Assembly: GCA_951230915.1 (NCBI GenBank)
Contig: OX579636.1
Coordinates: forward strand, 25,417,567-25,481,566
Direction: 5' to 3'
Length of the DNA: 64,000 nucleotides
From: Antitrichia curtipendula
Taxonomy: Eukaryota > Streptophyta > Bryopsida > Hypnales > Leucodontaceae
Shown: piece by piece, positions 25,702 to 37,700 of the stretch
How positions within the stretch are numbered: position 1 is the first letter of the stretch
Layout of the letters: the number at the start of each line of letters is the position of its first letter
Made by a program: the position numbers and the translations under genes
The notes under the pieces: model-generated
Told to the model about the DNA's origin: nothing
Databases searched by the model: none
What the model saw: the letters and a program-made list of their open reading frames with translations, nothing else

Positions 25702-25711
25702 GACGTCTATT
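25702..25711. repeat. Left target-site duplication of the giant element
   Basis: GACGTCTATT, identical to 58,967-58,976. Neighbouring bases on either side do not match, so the duplication is exactly 10 bp, within the 8-11 bp range of Mutator-like elements. Confidence 0.85.
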
Positions 25712-25791
25712 GAGGAATGCTGGGGAGCGAGCGTAGAGCGGCAAGCAGCGAGCAGGAAGCGGGGATTGGTGAGCGGGGAGCTGAAATATTA
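25712..25791 (+). repeat. Left terminal inverted repeat
   Basis: Starts GAGGAATGCTGGGGAGCGAG and continues with repeated AGCGG/AGCGAGC/AGCGGGGA motifs to GAGCGGGGAGC. Confidence 0.8.
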
Positions 25792-25822
25792 GAAGGAAAA
25801 CAAAAAAAGTGGCAAAAAATTG

Positions 25823-26180
25823 AAAGAAAAGTGGATGAAAGTTGACGGAAAAATGGATGTAATTTCAGAAAAATTCCTGAAATTCAATGGAAGAAATGAA
25901 AGAAAGTTGTTGGAATAAATGGATGAAAGAAATTGGAGGAATAAGATGAAAATTATTGATGAAAGTGGATGAAAAATATGGATGAAAGTGGATGAAAAAT
26001 ATGGATGATACTGGATGAAAAATACGGATTTAGGGTGTAGGGTTTATACGGATGACAGTGGATGAAAAATATGGATGATAGTGGATGAAAAATATAGATA
26101 GAAGTGGATGAAAAATAGGGATGGGAGTGGATGAAAAATTCGGTTGACAATGGATGAAAAATTGTGGATGGATTATAATT
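25823..26180 (+). repeat. Left subterminal GTGGATGAAAAATATG repeats
   Basis: About a dozen imperfect copies of a roughly 23-bp unit (GTGGATGAAAAATATGGATG), interrupted at 26,029-26,046 by a TTTAGGGTGTAGGGTTTA stretch. The reverse complement of the same unit occurs at the right end of the element. Confidence 0.8.
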
Positions 26181-26335
26181 TAGTTGTCGCAAGAGTACTT
26201 TTCGCCATTACAATTGTTGGACCTCTCATTTGCAGTTTCCCAGTTTGCAAGAAAGAGCATGGCGCTACTTTTACTAAATCATGCTTGTGTGGCGGCAAGG
26301 GTTGAAGGCGGTTTAGGTGTAGGAGGATCATCTTG

Positions 26336-26807
26336 CAACTTCGTCTACAAGAGACTAGGACAAGCGAATGAAATTAAATTGCATCAACAGAGTAAAAACA
26401 TCGGATCATTTTATCAACTTCATCTACAAGACAATAGGACAAGCAAACAAAATTAAACTGCATCAACATAGTGACAACATCGAATCATCCTACCACCTTC
26501 ATCTACAAGACAGTAGGACAAGCGAATAAAATTAAATTGCATCAATATAGTGAGGACATCGAATCATCTGGTGCCACTTCGTCTATAAGAGACTAGGACA
26601 AGCTAAAGAAATTAAACTACATCAACAAAGTGACAACATCATAAAACTACCAACTTCATCTACAAGACAGTAAGACAAACGAACAAAATTAAATTGCATC
26701 AACACAGTGAGGACATTGGATCATCCTACCAACTTCATCTACAAGAGACTAGGACAAGCAAATGAAATTAAACTGCATCAACATAGTAACAACATCGAAT
26801 ATTTTAT
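26336..26807 (+). repeat. 79-bp tandem repeat, six copies
   Basis: Units begin at 26,336, 26,415, 26,494, 26,574, 26,651 and 26,730 (77-80 bp each). The core is CAACTTCATCTACAAGA, then AGGACAAGCGAA and AAATTAAACTGCATCAACA. Copies differ by several substitutions. Short open frames here are by-products of the repeat. Confidence 0.9.
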
Positions 26808-27735
26808 GAAAGTGACTAAACATTGTGCCTGTACTCTTGGAGTTCCAATTTCTTCAATTATCCTCCGGTACCTCTTACCTTTTTGCTGAAGTCTTCTAAG
26901 ATTGCCTTCCAAGAACTGATTGGTTTAGGCGCTTCTATCTGCTTCAGCCTTCATGGTACAGTTAGCACTTGGAGCATCATCGCTTGATTCAGCGCTGCCA
27001 CAAGTCCATTCTCACTAGACTCTTGCGGGCACTATTTTAGGGTATAGTTCTGATTCAACATTCAAAGCATCAAATTCCCCTTATTATCATTACATACCAA
27101 CTAGCTCACCATCTTCGTGACATTCATCGTACATCCTCTATAGCAGACGACGCACTCATCCAAAAATACCCTAGAACTAATGAGACGCTTGTCCAATCGA
27201 CCACAATCTCACATGAGCGTGCTTTTGTGATCGCGAGGGCAAGTAAGTCAGAAATTCTGGAGTGCTAATCGAGGAGTATGTAGTCTGGCTAAAGAAAATG
27301 CACGATGAGTGTCACAAAGGTGTCAAGCGTGTTGGATAATGATTGTAGTACAGATCACTAGTACTGATACTTCAGTAACAACGACACCTGACACTCCAAA
27401 CGAGTAAGGGAACTCTAAGTTCAAATGAGAACTGAAATCTTCAATTCAGCTATCAACTACATGCACTCACATTACTAGTGTAACGTCACGTAATACTACT
27501 TCCACTACCTACGGTTTAGGGTTGTCTATTTGATGTCTTCGACTCAAGTTGTACAACACTACCCTTATCACAACTACATGCATGCGGCCATTCTTAAGGG
27601 CAACACAGACCACCTCATCCTCTTCACATACACAACGGCGACGCGTGGCATGAATAGATAAGTTTGCCAACGATCACCTTCTTTGGTTCTAATGGGCAAA
27701 GTACACGACACGTGTCACGAAACCATAAGAGGAGG
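26808..27735. other. Unique-looking interior of the giant element
   Basis: Mixed composition and no reading frame of convincing length or domain content. It may contain the 3' flank of the minus-strand methylase gene's neighbour or decayed cargo; nothing specific is visible. Confidence 0.35.
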
Positions 27736-29060
27736 GGAGGTAGGCTTATCGTCCTCAAAGTTTGGCAGGGGGGGGCAGCCTCTTCAGTTGGGCAGTTTAG
27801 CTTGCCTAGCCCTAAGAGTTGGGCAGGGGGGCTTGCCCAGCCCGTAAAGTTGGACGAGGAGCCTACATAGCCCCTTCAGTTGGGCAGGGGGCACTACCCA
27901 CCCCCTCAGCTTGGGCGGGGGGTCTGCGTAGTCCGTCGAGTCGGATAGGAGGGCTGTCGTACCCCTATCGTCAGCAAGGGGGGCTGCCGAAACCCTTGAG
28001 TGGGGCGAGGGGGGGCTAGGGGCCTCCCGTACTCCTCCAGTCGGACGGAGGGGGGTTGCAGAATCCCTCGAGTCCGACGGGGGGGCTGCAGGGTCCCTCC
28101 AGTTCGACAGGGGGGGCTGCAGAATCCCTCTCGAGTTGAGAGAGGGGGCTGCAGAATCCCTCGAGTCGAGAGGGGGGCTACAGAACCCCTCTCGAGTTGA
28201 GAAAGGGGGCTGCAGAACCCCTCGAGTCCGGTGGTTTGGTTGCGGAACCCCTCGAGGCGGGCAAGAGGGGCTGTCCAACCCCTCGAGACGGGCGGGGGGG
28301 CTGCGAAATTCCTCGAAGCGGGTGGAGGGGCTGCCCAGCCCCTCGAGGTGGGCGGGGGGCTGCGGAACCCCTTGAGGCGGGTAGGGGGGGCTGTCCAACC
28401 CCTTGAGGCGGGAGGGACTGGGCAGCCCCTTGAGGCGGGCGGGGGGGGGGAGGGCCAACCCGTCGAGGCTGGGGCAGGGGGCTGCGGAACCTGTCCAGGT
28501 CGGCAGGGGGTGGCTGCACAGCCCCTCGTGGGGAGCGAGGGATGGGAAGCCCCTTGAGTTTGGCGGGGGGGAATCCCTCGATTTGGGCAAAGGGGCTGCC
28601 ACCACCCTGCCCGAGTTGGGCAGGAGGTGGTGGGCGGCCCTTTGGGGGCGATAGAGGGGGCAGCCTAGTCAGAGGAGTTGGACCACGTGGTGGGCTGTCG
28701 AACCCGTCAGACTGGGTTAGGGGAGGCTGCACAACCCTCCAGTTGGAGTGGGCAGGGCAAGGAGGCCTGCCTGCCCAGCCCCTTGAGCAGGACAGCATAG
28801 CTGCCCAGCCCTTTGAGTTAGGTAAGGCAAGCAGGCCGGGCTGTCTAGGCTCGGAAGGTTATCAGTGCAGGAACTTCAATCAGACTAGCCCCTCCAAGTT
28901 TTGTGAGCAGGGCAGCCCCTCAATTTCGGTTAAAGTGGGTCCAGGTGGGTTGGGTTGGACAGGGCATGAAGACCGGCTGTCGAGCCCCTATAGTTTAGCT
29001 AAGGAAGGCAGAGCATGGAGGCCAGTTTGCACAGCCCCTACAATTGAAGGACGAGGACCC
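27736..29060 (+). repeat. G-run minisatellite, about 30-35-bp unit
   Basis: About 35-40 degenerate copies of a unit of the form GGGCTGCAGAACCCCTCGAG followed by GCGGGCGGGGG. Runs of five to eleven G on the plus strand occur in almost every copy and CTCGAG is frequent. Copies are cleanest at 28,020-28,560 and decay after 28,800. Proline-rich long frames on the minus strand and glycine-rich ones on the plus strand result from the repeat. Confidence 0.9.
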
Positions 29061-29370
29061 CGACCAATCCATCAAGCATGGCATAGCAGGGTTTAATGGT
29101 TAATGGTTTAACATGTTAGAATTCGTGATGAGATGCAAAGATAACATTCTGAAGTCTGGAATATTTGCATTTCTGGCTGAGCACATGTAGGGGCTGTTGT
29201 CCTGGAGGTTTAGGGTGAGAAATGAGGTTAAACGTGCACACCAAATGAATTTCAGTGTTAAGAGCATCTTCATGCTCAATAATACATCAAATACAAATAT
29301 AACCCAAAATCAAAATCCGGAATATCAAGTTCAAACACTCCATCCATCCACAGAATTGGATACAAGAAAG

Positions 29371-32300
29371 TCACATAGACTGAGCTGAGGTCGAACTACC
29401 CTCACTATCTGATGTTTGCAAGTCTGACTCCACGGCACAATCATCTATGAATTGGAGAGCAAGAGGATCTACGGAATAGGCCCTAGAAGTGGGTCTCAGG
29501 TTTTGAGTAACGAAGTCCCTGGAAATCGCCTCAACATACACGGGTAGCTGAAATGGTTTAGGAGGACTAGGGAAAAATCCCGGATTGCCAAAAAAAGGGA
29601 CCTGCTGAGAAAACCTCAGTTCTTTGGCTTTCCTACATACACCAACAAAAAAGTCATTAGAATACAAGAAAGTGAAATCCATAACAGAAAAAAAGCAAGT
29701 ACATTAAAGTGAAACTTACTTACTGAATCGGGAGGTCCTCTTGACAGGCTGCGCAGGAACATCTTCTTCTTCCGAGTCGACGAGCTCCGCCACTACTTGT
29801 GGTGGTGGTGGGCGAACGACCGCAGTAGTGCGCATGCCTAGAGCAATGAGGGCATCAAAGATAGCCTAGTTCTCCTCAAATGCTAGTATATGACGACGCG
29901 TGGCGCGGCAGGCTTGAATGGTGGAACCTGTAATCATGTCGAGGAAATATCAGAACACTCCATCCAAAAAAGAAGTTCATAGCATAGTAATCGTGAACTT
30001 CAACTAACTATGAATCAAAATTACTTGTAGCCGCTATGCAGTCTACGACGACGTCTCCTGGTTCCGTCAAGCCCTCCACTAGCATCTGCATAAACTGTCG
30101 GGCCTTCTCCCTAGGGCCTCGCCAAGGTACGTTCCCATTCATGCTGAGGTCTTCTTTGAAGCAAAGGTTTGTGAGGATGTCATCTTTGCCCACGGTAACC
30201 CCAACTCGTTGATGGGATGGAACAAACTGGAATGGAAAATCCGCTGGAGTCTTGGGGCCACAATCCTTGACCAACAGAGAGATGGAGAAGCGCTTAGTCT
30301 ACAGAATAACGTAAGTTAGAATCCGGTGCAGGAAAGAAACAAGTTCACCATAAACAGAGAAGATGGTAGAAGACTTTACCGTTTTTGTTGGATCTATTGT
30401 TGATGTGAGATGGAGATGGTTGTTGCCGAAGTACGTATCCAGTATGCGAAACTCATATTCTTCAAGTAGACCTTTAATCTTGCTTCGATGATCCTTGGAA
30501 AGGCTAGGGTATATCAAGAGTAACCCGCCTTTGTCGTGGAGGTACTCATGGGCCAAGTCAAACAGACCTAGCAGAAAATCAGAGGGCAGCACATTCCACT
30601 TGGGAATGGGTGCAGGCGGTGCGGAAATGGTCGGAATGTGGAGGTCTTCTGGAATGTCGGCGATGATCAAGTCGACAGCGGATTGCGTGCTCAGTTCACC
30701 GTTGAAGTAGTGATCCTTGTCGCTAGAATGCTGCCAACAACATGCATTGGACAAAATACGTGAATATTGTGAAATGTAAAATACTCTCAATGAGGATGCA
30801 ATTTCACATATAAAATCTAGAACTTGTGACCTACAGAAGTACCACAATTAAAAAGAGAGTTACACGCAGACAAGGCAATGAAAAGTCATAGTAAACTCAC
30901 CATGGCCAAGAAGGCATCGACCTGCCCATGCTCCTTAGCATGATCGGCGAGAGTATTCAAGGACAAGTTCAGTATGCACTCGTCGACGTCCGGGACGGGG
31001 TCGATGTTTGGAGCAGTCGATGTGAGGCCATGCACCAGTCTCTCTTGAGTAAGTGAGAAGCCTGAGGATGTATCCTTCTCCTCGGCGGCGCTCGTAGCGG
31101 GTTCATCCAATGGTGTCTCGGCCTTCCGCTTCATTCCCTTGGTTTTTGCCTTCACCGCCTCTTTCTCAGCCTTCGCCACCATCCTCTTCTACTTGGTTTC
31201 TTCATTCTTTTTCTTAGCCTCCTCCCACCTCTCCGTCTTTTTCTTGTCCGCCACATCTCGTTTGGCGATTGCTTTGGCTCGGGCCTCGGGATCCAACCCA
31301 GTGAATTCATCAAACTCTGGCTCCACGTCTGCAGTCTCCTTCAATCTCTTGAAGAGTTCTTCCTCTTCAGGCGGAGTGGTGCCCAAGTTGCACTCCAAGT
31401 ACCACGGGCATGCCTGTAGATGGGGAGAGGGCCACTTCTGCAGCTGCGTCGCAGAAAACATGCAGTCGTCCAAAGATTTGTCTAACCAAGTAGTCAAAAA
31501 CGGTGGTAAATCCGTCTTCTGTATCGCCTTCTTTGCATACAACTCGAACTTAAAATACCTGCAGAAGACAGATGAAACAAGAAGATAAGAAAATATATAG
31601 AAAACCTCTGTCAACGAAGTAGTGGAGCAAGGGGGGACCACTTTGAAAACGCCTCTTAATACAGATTCAAGATTGAGGCAGTCTATGTCGAGGCCATTTG
31701 TATTCCACGAATCATCCTCAAGAAATCGCAAGCTCAGAAGGTAGATACATATCATTCAAAATATTGCTGAACGTGAACGTCTTGGCAAGGCCTCTCGGTA
31801 CCAAAAGGCCCTGGATGATGGCGTACACCTAGGCATATCCGGGTACGCATGCCCCTACACTGTATTTGATTTCAAAACCGTTTTATACTACCCAAGCAAT
31901 AAGCTGCCTCTCTCAGTATCGATACATTTAGTTTGCCCTGCGCACAGATTTTAAAACCTAAATTTCGAAAACACTGTAGTGGAACATTAACGAGTGAATA
32001 CAATACCTATAAACCAGTCTCTTCATTGCGAGAGTAGCCCCTCTGAAGTCTTTGAAAGTATCTGACTTTTTGAATGAGTCCAGTCCCTTGAATAAGCCAG
32101 GAAAGGCCAAATCCCACAGCTTCATTCTCCAATCCTCAAGATAGTCCGGCAATGATACCGGCTCCTCAGGAACATCCATATTGACGGGGATGTTGTCAGC
32201 CTTGCAAACGCCATCAAAAAGCGCAACGGCTGTCTCTTCCAACTGCCAAGGCATTGGAATTATAGAGTGAGTGAATCATTGTATGCGACGAGGGGATGAT

Positions 32301-34459
32301 ACATAAACACAGAAGTTAACAAACTGAAACACAACCAGTAACGTAGAAGTCCTCACCCCAGCATACCAACAAGCCTTTGCAAGAAACAGCCCCAATTGAC
32401 CCTCGTTAACAAGACGAGGTGGGAATTTGCGAGCCTCTCTTGTTGGTGCAGATGCATTCATCCACTTGAGCCATTTCACTTTATGTGTTGCAGGCGCATT
32501 CGCAGATGATATCATCTGCAACTTCTCTAGGGTTAACTCCGGTACTGCATTTAAAGTGTAGTGCCTCTCAATCTGCATTAACCGCACAGGAACCACATAT
32601 TAGACAAAGAACATTGGATTGAAAACAAAATGAACTGACCATAGGAAGCAGACTAGGCACTTACCTCCTGTAAAAACTCTGGCCCAAAACTTGGAGTCGC
32701 CACGCCCACAATTTTAGACAGCTTCTGTCGGTTCGAGGCCTTGGCCTCTTTGATAGACTTCCTCATAGCATCTGCAACTCCATCCGGTGTGACATCCTCC
32801 TCAGGAATATCCTCGTGATACTTACGAACCGCTATGTCAGCCGCCGCTGCAATCTCTTGCTGCTCGAGGCCACAAAACTGTATTAGTTGTGTGGTCTTTC
32901 AACAACAATATCATTCTAAAATCATTGGCACTCGATACACAGAACTATGAGATACGTACCTTGAAAATGAACGACGTAAACACGTCGAGAGGCATGGAGT
33001 ACCAGGACGGGCGGCCGTACTGCTTGCAGGTCTGGTATTCCTCAGCAGTCAACAGCTCATGAAATTTTTCAACATCCATAACCCCATACTTTTGCACTCG
33101 GTATAGTGTATGCACCAAGTTTGTCTTGACGTGAGAATTCTCAGTTTGCCTGCATCGCCCACAAATGCATGGCGTCAAACATCACAAGATATGTAACCCT
33201 TGCAGATAGTATAATCAAATAATCGGTGATACTACAATTATAATAGTGGGAAGTACTTATTGGTTAATGTCGTGCATAGCCTACATGGCGGTGCTGATTC
33301 AACTTCTCGTGTCTAGGACAATTGTGTCCACGGCATAGTGCCACTTAATGTCAGCGGGGTGCTTTCTCTGGATATGGTTCATCCAAGCGATTTGGCGGTG
33401 ATTACCGTCGCAGACAAAGAACTTCTGGTCCACTAAATACTTAAGGGCAGATTGAGAAAGCAGCTGGGCATTGAACTTGTCGTTAACTTGGTTCCACAGA
33501 GGTCCCCATTCCTCCTTCTCTTTGTCCGAGAACATTCCAGTCTGTCCGGATTCATCTGCAATGGACACATAGAAGACTCTTGCACCCTCCTCGTAACCAT
33601 ATGCAAACTGGTTCTCAAGCTGAACCAGGTCACACTGCAGCGTTGGACGCACCATGGGCATCGGAACCATTCGACATAAGGGTATGCGCATTCTGGAAAG
33701 ATCAGATGATGTTAACTTCAGACTCGCAATAGTTGACATAGTGTCCATCTTCTGTGACTTCCTGATCTCGTCCTCCAGCATGTCCGAACTCACTCCAGGA
33801 AAGCTGTCATCGTCCAACTCGACCACTTCCACAAACTCCAATGTCGGTTGTGATACATCTCCCACCATAGTGGAAACAGGCGACTTTGTAGGACTGCCTA
33901 CCTCTCCGTCAGTCTCCAGGACCTACACATTGAATAGAAGCAAATCTGAATTTCAGGAGGCTGAGGACCCAACGATGTGAGATTAGGAAATTAATATAAA
34001 CACCTGAAATTAAGCATCGATTGATCAGTGGAACTATGAAAATTTCCGAATGATCTCAAACACTGAGGTATTGAGGCAATATGACCTATGTCTACCTCAG
34101 AGTCCACATGTGCACTTCTGAGTCACATGCATATAGTGACCGCAACAAAAAATGAGAATATCATCATCCGACATGGCGTGGGATATCAAATCTATAGCCC
34201 TTTCCTCACAGGTACAATACTCTATGTCAACGGTAGGTGATGAACTGATCTCTTCTAAAAGATTCTCCCCTACGGAGGTGCACGTTGAGTGGGTACGCGA
34301 ATTGCTTCTCTGTCCCCAAGAAATTGCATTCCTCATTTTCAACTCCTCCAAACTTACTGGAGGAATTTTAGCCACACCGGTGTTGGCTATTTCAGGGCGT
34401 TCCATATCGGCTGCAATACGCTGTTTGGTCGGCTCATGTACTGCCGTCTCAGCCGGAAC
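29371..34459 (-). pseudogene. ParB/sulfiredoxin-like plus permuted DNA N4/N6-methyltransferase gene, decayed, main body
   Basis: Exons (5' to 3'): 34,459-~34,127; 33,922-~33,257; 33,149-32,960; 32,877-32,665; 32,572-32,357; 32,242-32,007; 31,937-~31,640; 31,558-30,901; 30,730-30,380; 30,298-30,025; 29,927-29,720; 29,632-29,371. Most have good GT-AG sites and matching phases. The 33.4-kb exon carries FFVCDGNHRQIAWM, resembling the G.(H/R)R..A box of ParB-type domains. The 31.3-31.0-kb exon is Lys/Glu-rich (coiled coil) with KGMKRKAE, a possible nuclear signal. The last exons give VDLIIADIPED (motif IV position), a YLHDKGGLLLIYP strand, then PWRGPREKARQF, GDVVVDCIAATSSTIQACR and RHILAFEEN. This is the permuted order of beta-class DNA amino-methylases. 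In-frame stops lie at 33,299-33,301 and just downstream, 31,928-31,930, 31,913-31,915, 31,883-31,885, 31,829-31,831, 31,189-31,191 and 29,866-29,868, plus a frameshift near 31,725. The C-terminus is acidic and Ser-rich, ending SAQSM. Confidence 0.75.
31789..31810. repeat. GGTACC-centred palindrome inside a methylase-gene exon
   Basis: GGCCTCTCGGTACCAAAAGGCC, a 22-bp near-palindrome within the coding sequence for LLVPRGL. It is the same type as the palindrome in every 435-bp unit. Confidence 0.7.
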
Positions 34460-34735
34460 CTGTTGAAGAGAAATGCAATTAGAGATTTGCATACTATTCT
34501 AGTTCATCAGTGAGATTGCCAACATAAATCTGATATAAATATCATTCCAGGGTATGTGTGCGTCTATGCTATAATCATTGAGAACAATCCTACAAGACTT
34601 CACCGAGAGCAACCCTCCCGGTGGTTTGACAATGAAATATAAAAAGGATTTTACTTCCCGTAATCACACAGAAGTCCTCCTTGCTATACTCATGAAACTG
34701 GGAGCACCAAGGAACGAAATCCTGCTTTTCGGTTA

Positions 34736-37700
34736 CGCTACTAACATGCCTCACTCTCCATCAGTGAACCTCAAGCCCAGGAGGAGGAGAAAATAAAGAG
34801 GGAGATCAATCCCTTCCCCTAAGTGACCTGATCACTTCGTCGAGCTGCCCTAAGGGCGGAGCCCAAAAACTTTGATACACCCCTCTGAGAAGACCCCTCT
34901 TGGTACCGAGAGCCCTTCGGGGGGGGGCCGAGACTTTGATAGAATCCTAGTATTGGCAGCTCCCACGGGGAATTTTCTGTTTGTGAAAAATACTAACACG
35001 CATCTGTCCTCCCACCATGAACCCCGATACCGCAAGGTGAATCAAAAAAAATGTCGAGGGAGATAAAAAAACAACCCCGAACGAGATCATCAGTTCATCG
35101 AGCTGCCCTAAGCTGAGCACAACGACATGATTCACGCACCGAGATGAACCTCATGCTTTGAAGAAAATACTAACACGCATCTGTACTCCCAGGTTGAACC
35201 CCGATACCGCGAGGAGAATCAAGAAAAATGGGGAGGGAGATCAAACCCCTCCCCCGAATGAGATCATCAGTTCATCTTGCTGCCCGATGGGCTGAGCTCA
35301 AAGGCAATTGCTCACACCTCCGAGAAGACCCCTCTTGGTACCGAGAGCCCTTCGGGGGGGGGCCGAGACTTTGATAGAATCCTAGTATTGGCAGCTCCCA
35401 CGGGGAATTTTCTGTTTGTGAAAAATACTAGCACGCATCTGTCCTCCCACCATGAACCCCGATACCACGAGGTGAATCAAAAAAAATGTCGAAGGAGATA
35501 AAAAAAAAAACCCGAACGAGATCATCAGTTCATCGAGCTGCCCTAAGCTGAGCACAACGACATGATTCACGCACCGAGATGAACCTCATGCTTTGAAGAA
35601 AATACTAACACGCATCTGTACTCCCAGGTTGAACCCCGATACCGCGAGGAGAATCAAGAAAAATGGGGAGGGAGATCAAACCCCTCCCCCGAATGAGATC
35701 ATCAGTTCATCTTGCTGCCCGATGGGCTGAGCTCAAAGGCAATTGCTCACACCTCCAAGAAGACCCCTCTTGGTACCGAGAGCCCTTCGGGGGGGGCCGA
35801 GACTTTGATAGAATCCTAGTATTGGCAGCTCCTACGGGGAATTTTCTGTTTGTGAAAAATACTAGCACGCATCTGTCCTCCCACCATGAACCCCGATACC
35901 GCAAGGTGAATCAAAAAAAATGTCGAGGGAGATAAAAAAACAACCCCGAACGAGATCATCAGTTCATCGAGCTGCCCTAAGCTGAGCACAACGACATGAT
36001 TCACGCACCGAGATGAACCTCATGCTTTAAAGAAAATACTAACAAGCATCTGTACTCCCAGGTTGAACCCCGATACCGCGAGGAGAATCAAGAAAAATGG
36101 GGAGGGAGATCAAACCCCTCCCTCGAATGAGATCATCAGTTCATCTTGCTGCCCGATGGGCTGAGCTCAAAGGCAATTGCTCACACCTCCGAGAAGACCC
36201 CTCTTGGTACCGAGAGCCCTTCGGGGGGGGGGCCGAGACTTTGATAGAATCCTAGTATTGGCAGCTCCCATGGGGAATTTTCTGTTTGTGAAAAATACTA
36301 ACACGCATCTATCCTCCCACCATGAATCCCGATACCGTGAGGTGAATCAAAAAAAATGTCAAGGGAGATAAAAAAAACACCCCGAACGAGATCATCAGTT
36401 CATCGAGTTGCCCTAAGCTGAGCACAACGACATGATTCACGCACCGAGATGAACCTCATGCTTTGAAGAAAATACTAACAAGCATCTGTACTCCCAGGTT
36501 GAACCCCGATACCGCGAGGAGAATCAAGAAAAATGGGGAGGGAGATCAAACCCCTCCCCCGAATGAGATCATCAGTTCATCTTGCTGCCCGATGGGCTGA
36601 GCTCAAAGGCAATTGCTCACACCTCCGAGAAGACCCCTCTTGGTACCGAGAGCCCTTCGGGGGGGGGCCGAGACTTTGATAGAATCCTAGTATTGGCAGC
36701 TCCCATGGGGAATTTTCTGTTTGTGAAAAATACTAGCACGCATCTGTCCTCCCACCATGAACCCCGATACCGCAAGGTGAATCAAAAAAAATGTCGAGGG
36801 AGATAAAAAAAAAACCCCGAACGAGATCATCAGTTCATCGAGCTGCCCTAAGCTGAGCACAACGACATGATTCACGCACCGAGATGAACCTCATGCTTTG
36901 AAGAAAATACTAACAAGCATCTGTACTCCCAGGTTGAACCCCGATACCGCGAGGAGAATCAAGAAAAATGGGGAGGGAGATCAAACCCCTCCCCCGAATG
37001 AGATCATCAGTTCATCTTGCTGCCCGATGGGCTGAGCTCAAAGGCAATTGCTCACACCTCCAAGAAGACCCCTCTTGGTACCGAGAGCCCTTCGGGGGGG
37101 GGCCGAGACTTTGATAGAATCCTAGTATTGGCAGCTCCCATGGGGAATTTTCTGTTTGTGAAAAATACTAGCACGCATCTGTCCTCCCACCATGAACCCC
37201 GATACCGCAAGGTGAATCAAAAAAAATGTCGAGGGAGATAAAAAAAAAAACCCCGAACGAGATCATCAGTTCATCGAGCTGCCCTAAGCTGAGCACAACG
37301 ACATGATTCACGCACCGAGATGAACCTCATGCTTTGAAGAAAATACTAACAAGCATCTGTACTCCCAGGTTGAACCCCGATACCGCGAGGAGAATCAAGA
37401 AAAATGGGGAGGGAGATCAAACCCCTCCCCCGAATGAGATCATCAGTTCATCTTGCTGCCCGATGGGCTGAGCTCAAAGGCAATTGCTCACACCTCCAAG
37501 AAGACCCCTCTTGGTACCGAGAGCCCTTCGGGGGGGGCCGAGACTTTGATAGAATCCTAGTATTGGCAGCTCCCATGGGGAATTTTCTGTTTGTGAAAAA
37601 TACTAGCACGCATCTGTCCTCCCACCATGAACCCCGATACCGCAAGGTGAATCAAAAAAAATGTCGAGGGAGATAAAAAAAAAACCCCGAACGAGATCAT

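Noticed and set aside
26029..26046. Plant telomere-like TTTAGGG motif
   Set aside because: Only one perfect heptamer and a partial inverted match; no tandem telomeric run.
27784..28798. Long proline-rich frames (273 and 206 codons) on the minus strand
   Set aside because: Created by the G-run minisatellite; composition is uniform and overlapping frames are open on both strands.
31139..31588. 149-codon plus-strand frame
   Set aside because: Antisense shadow of the Lys/Glu-rich exon of the methylase gene.
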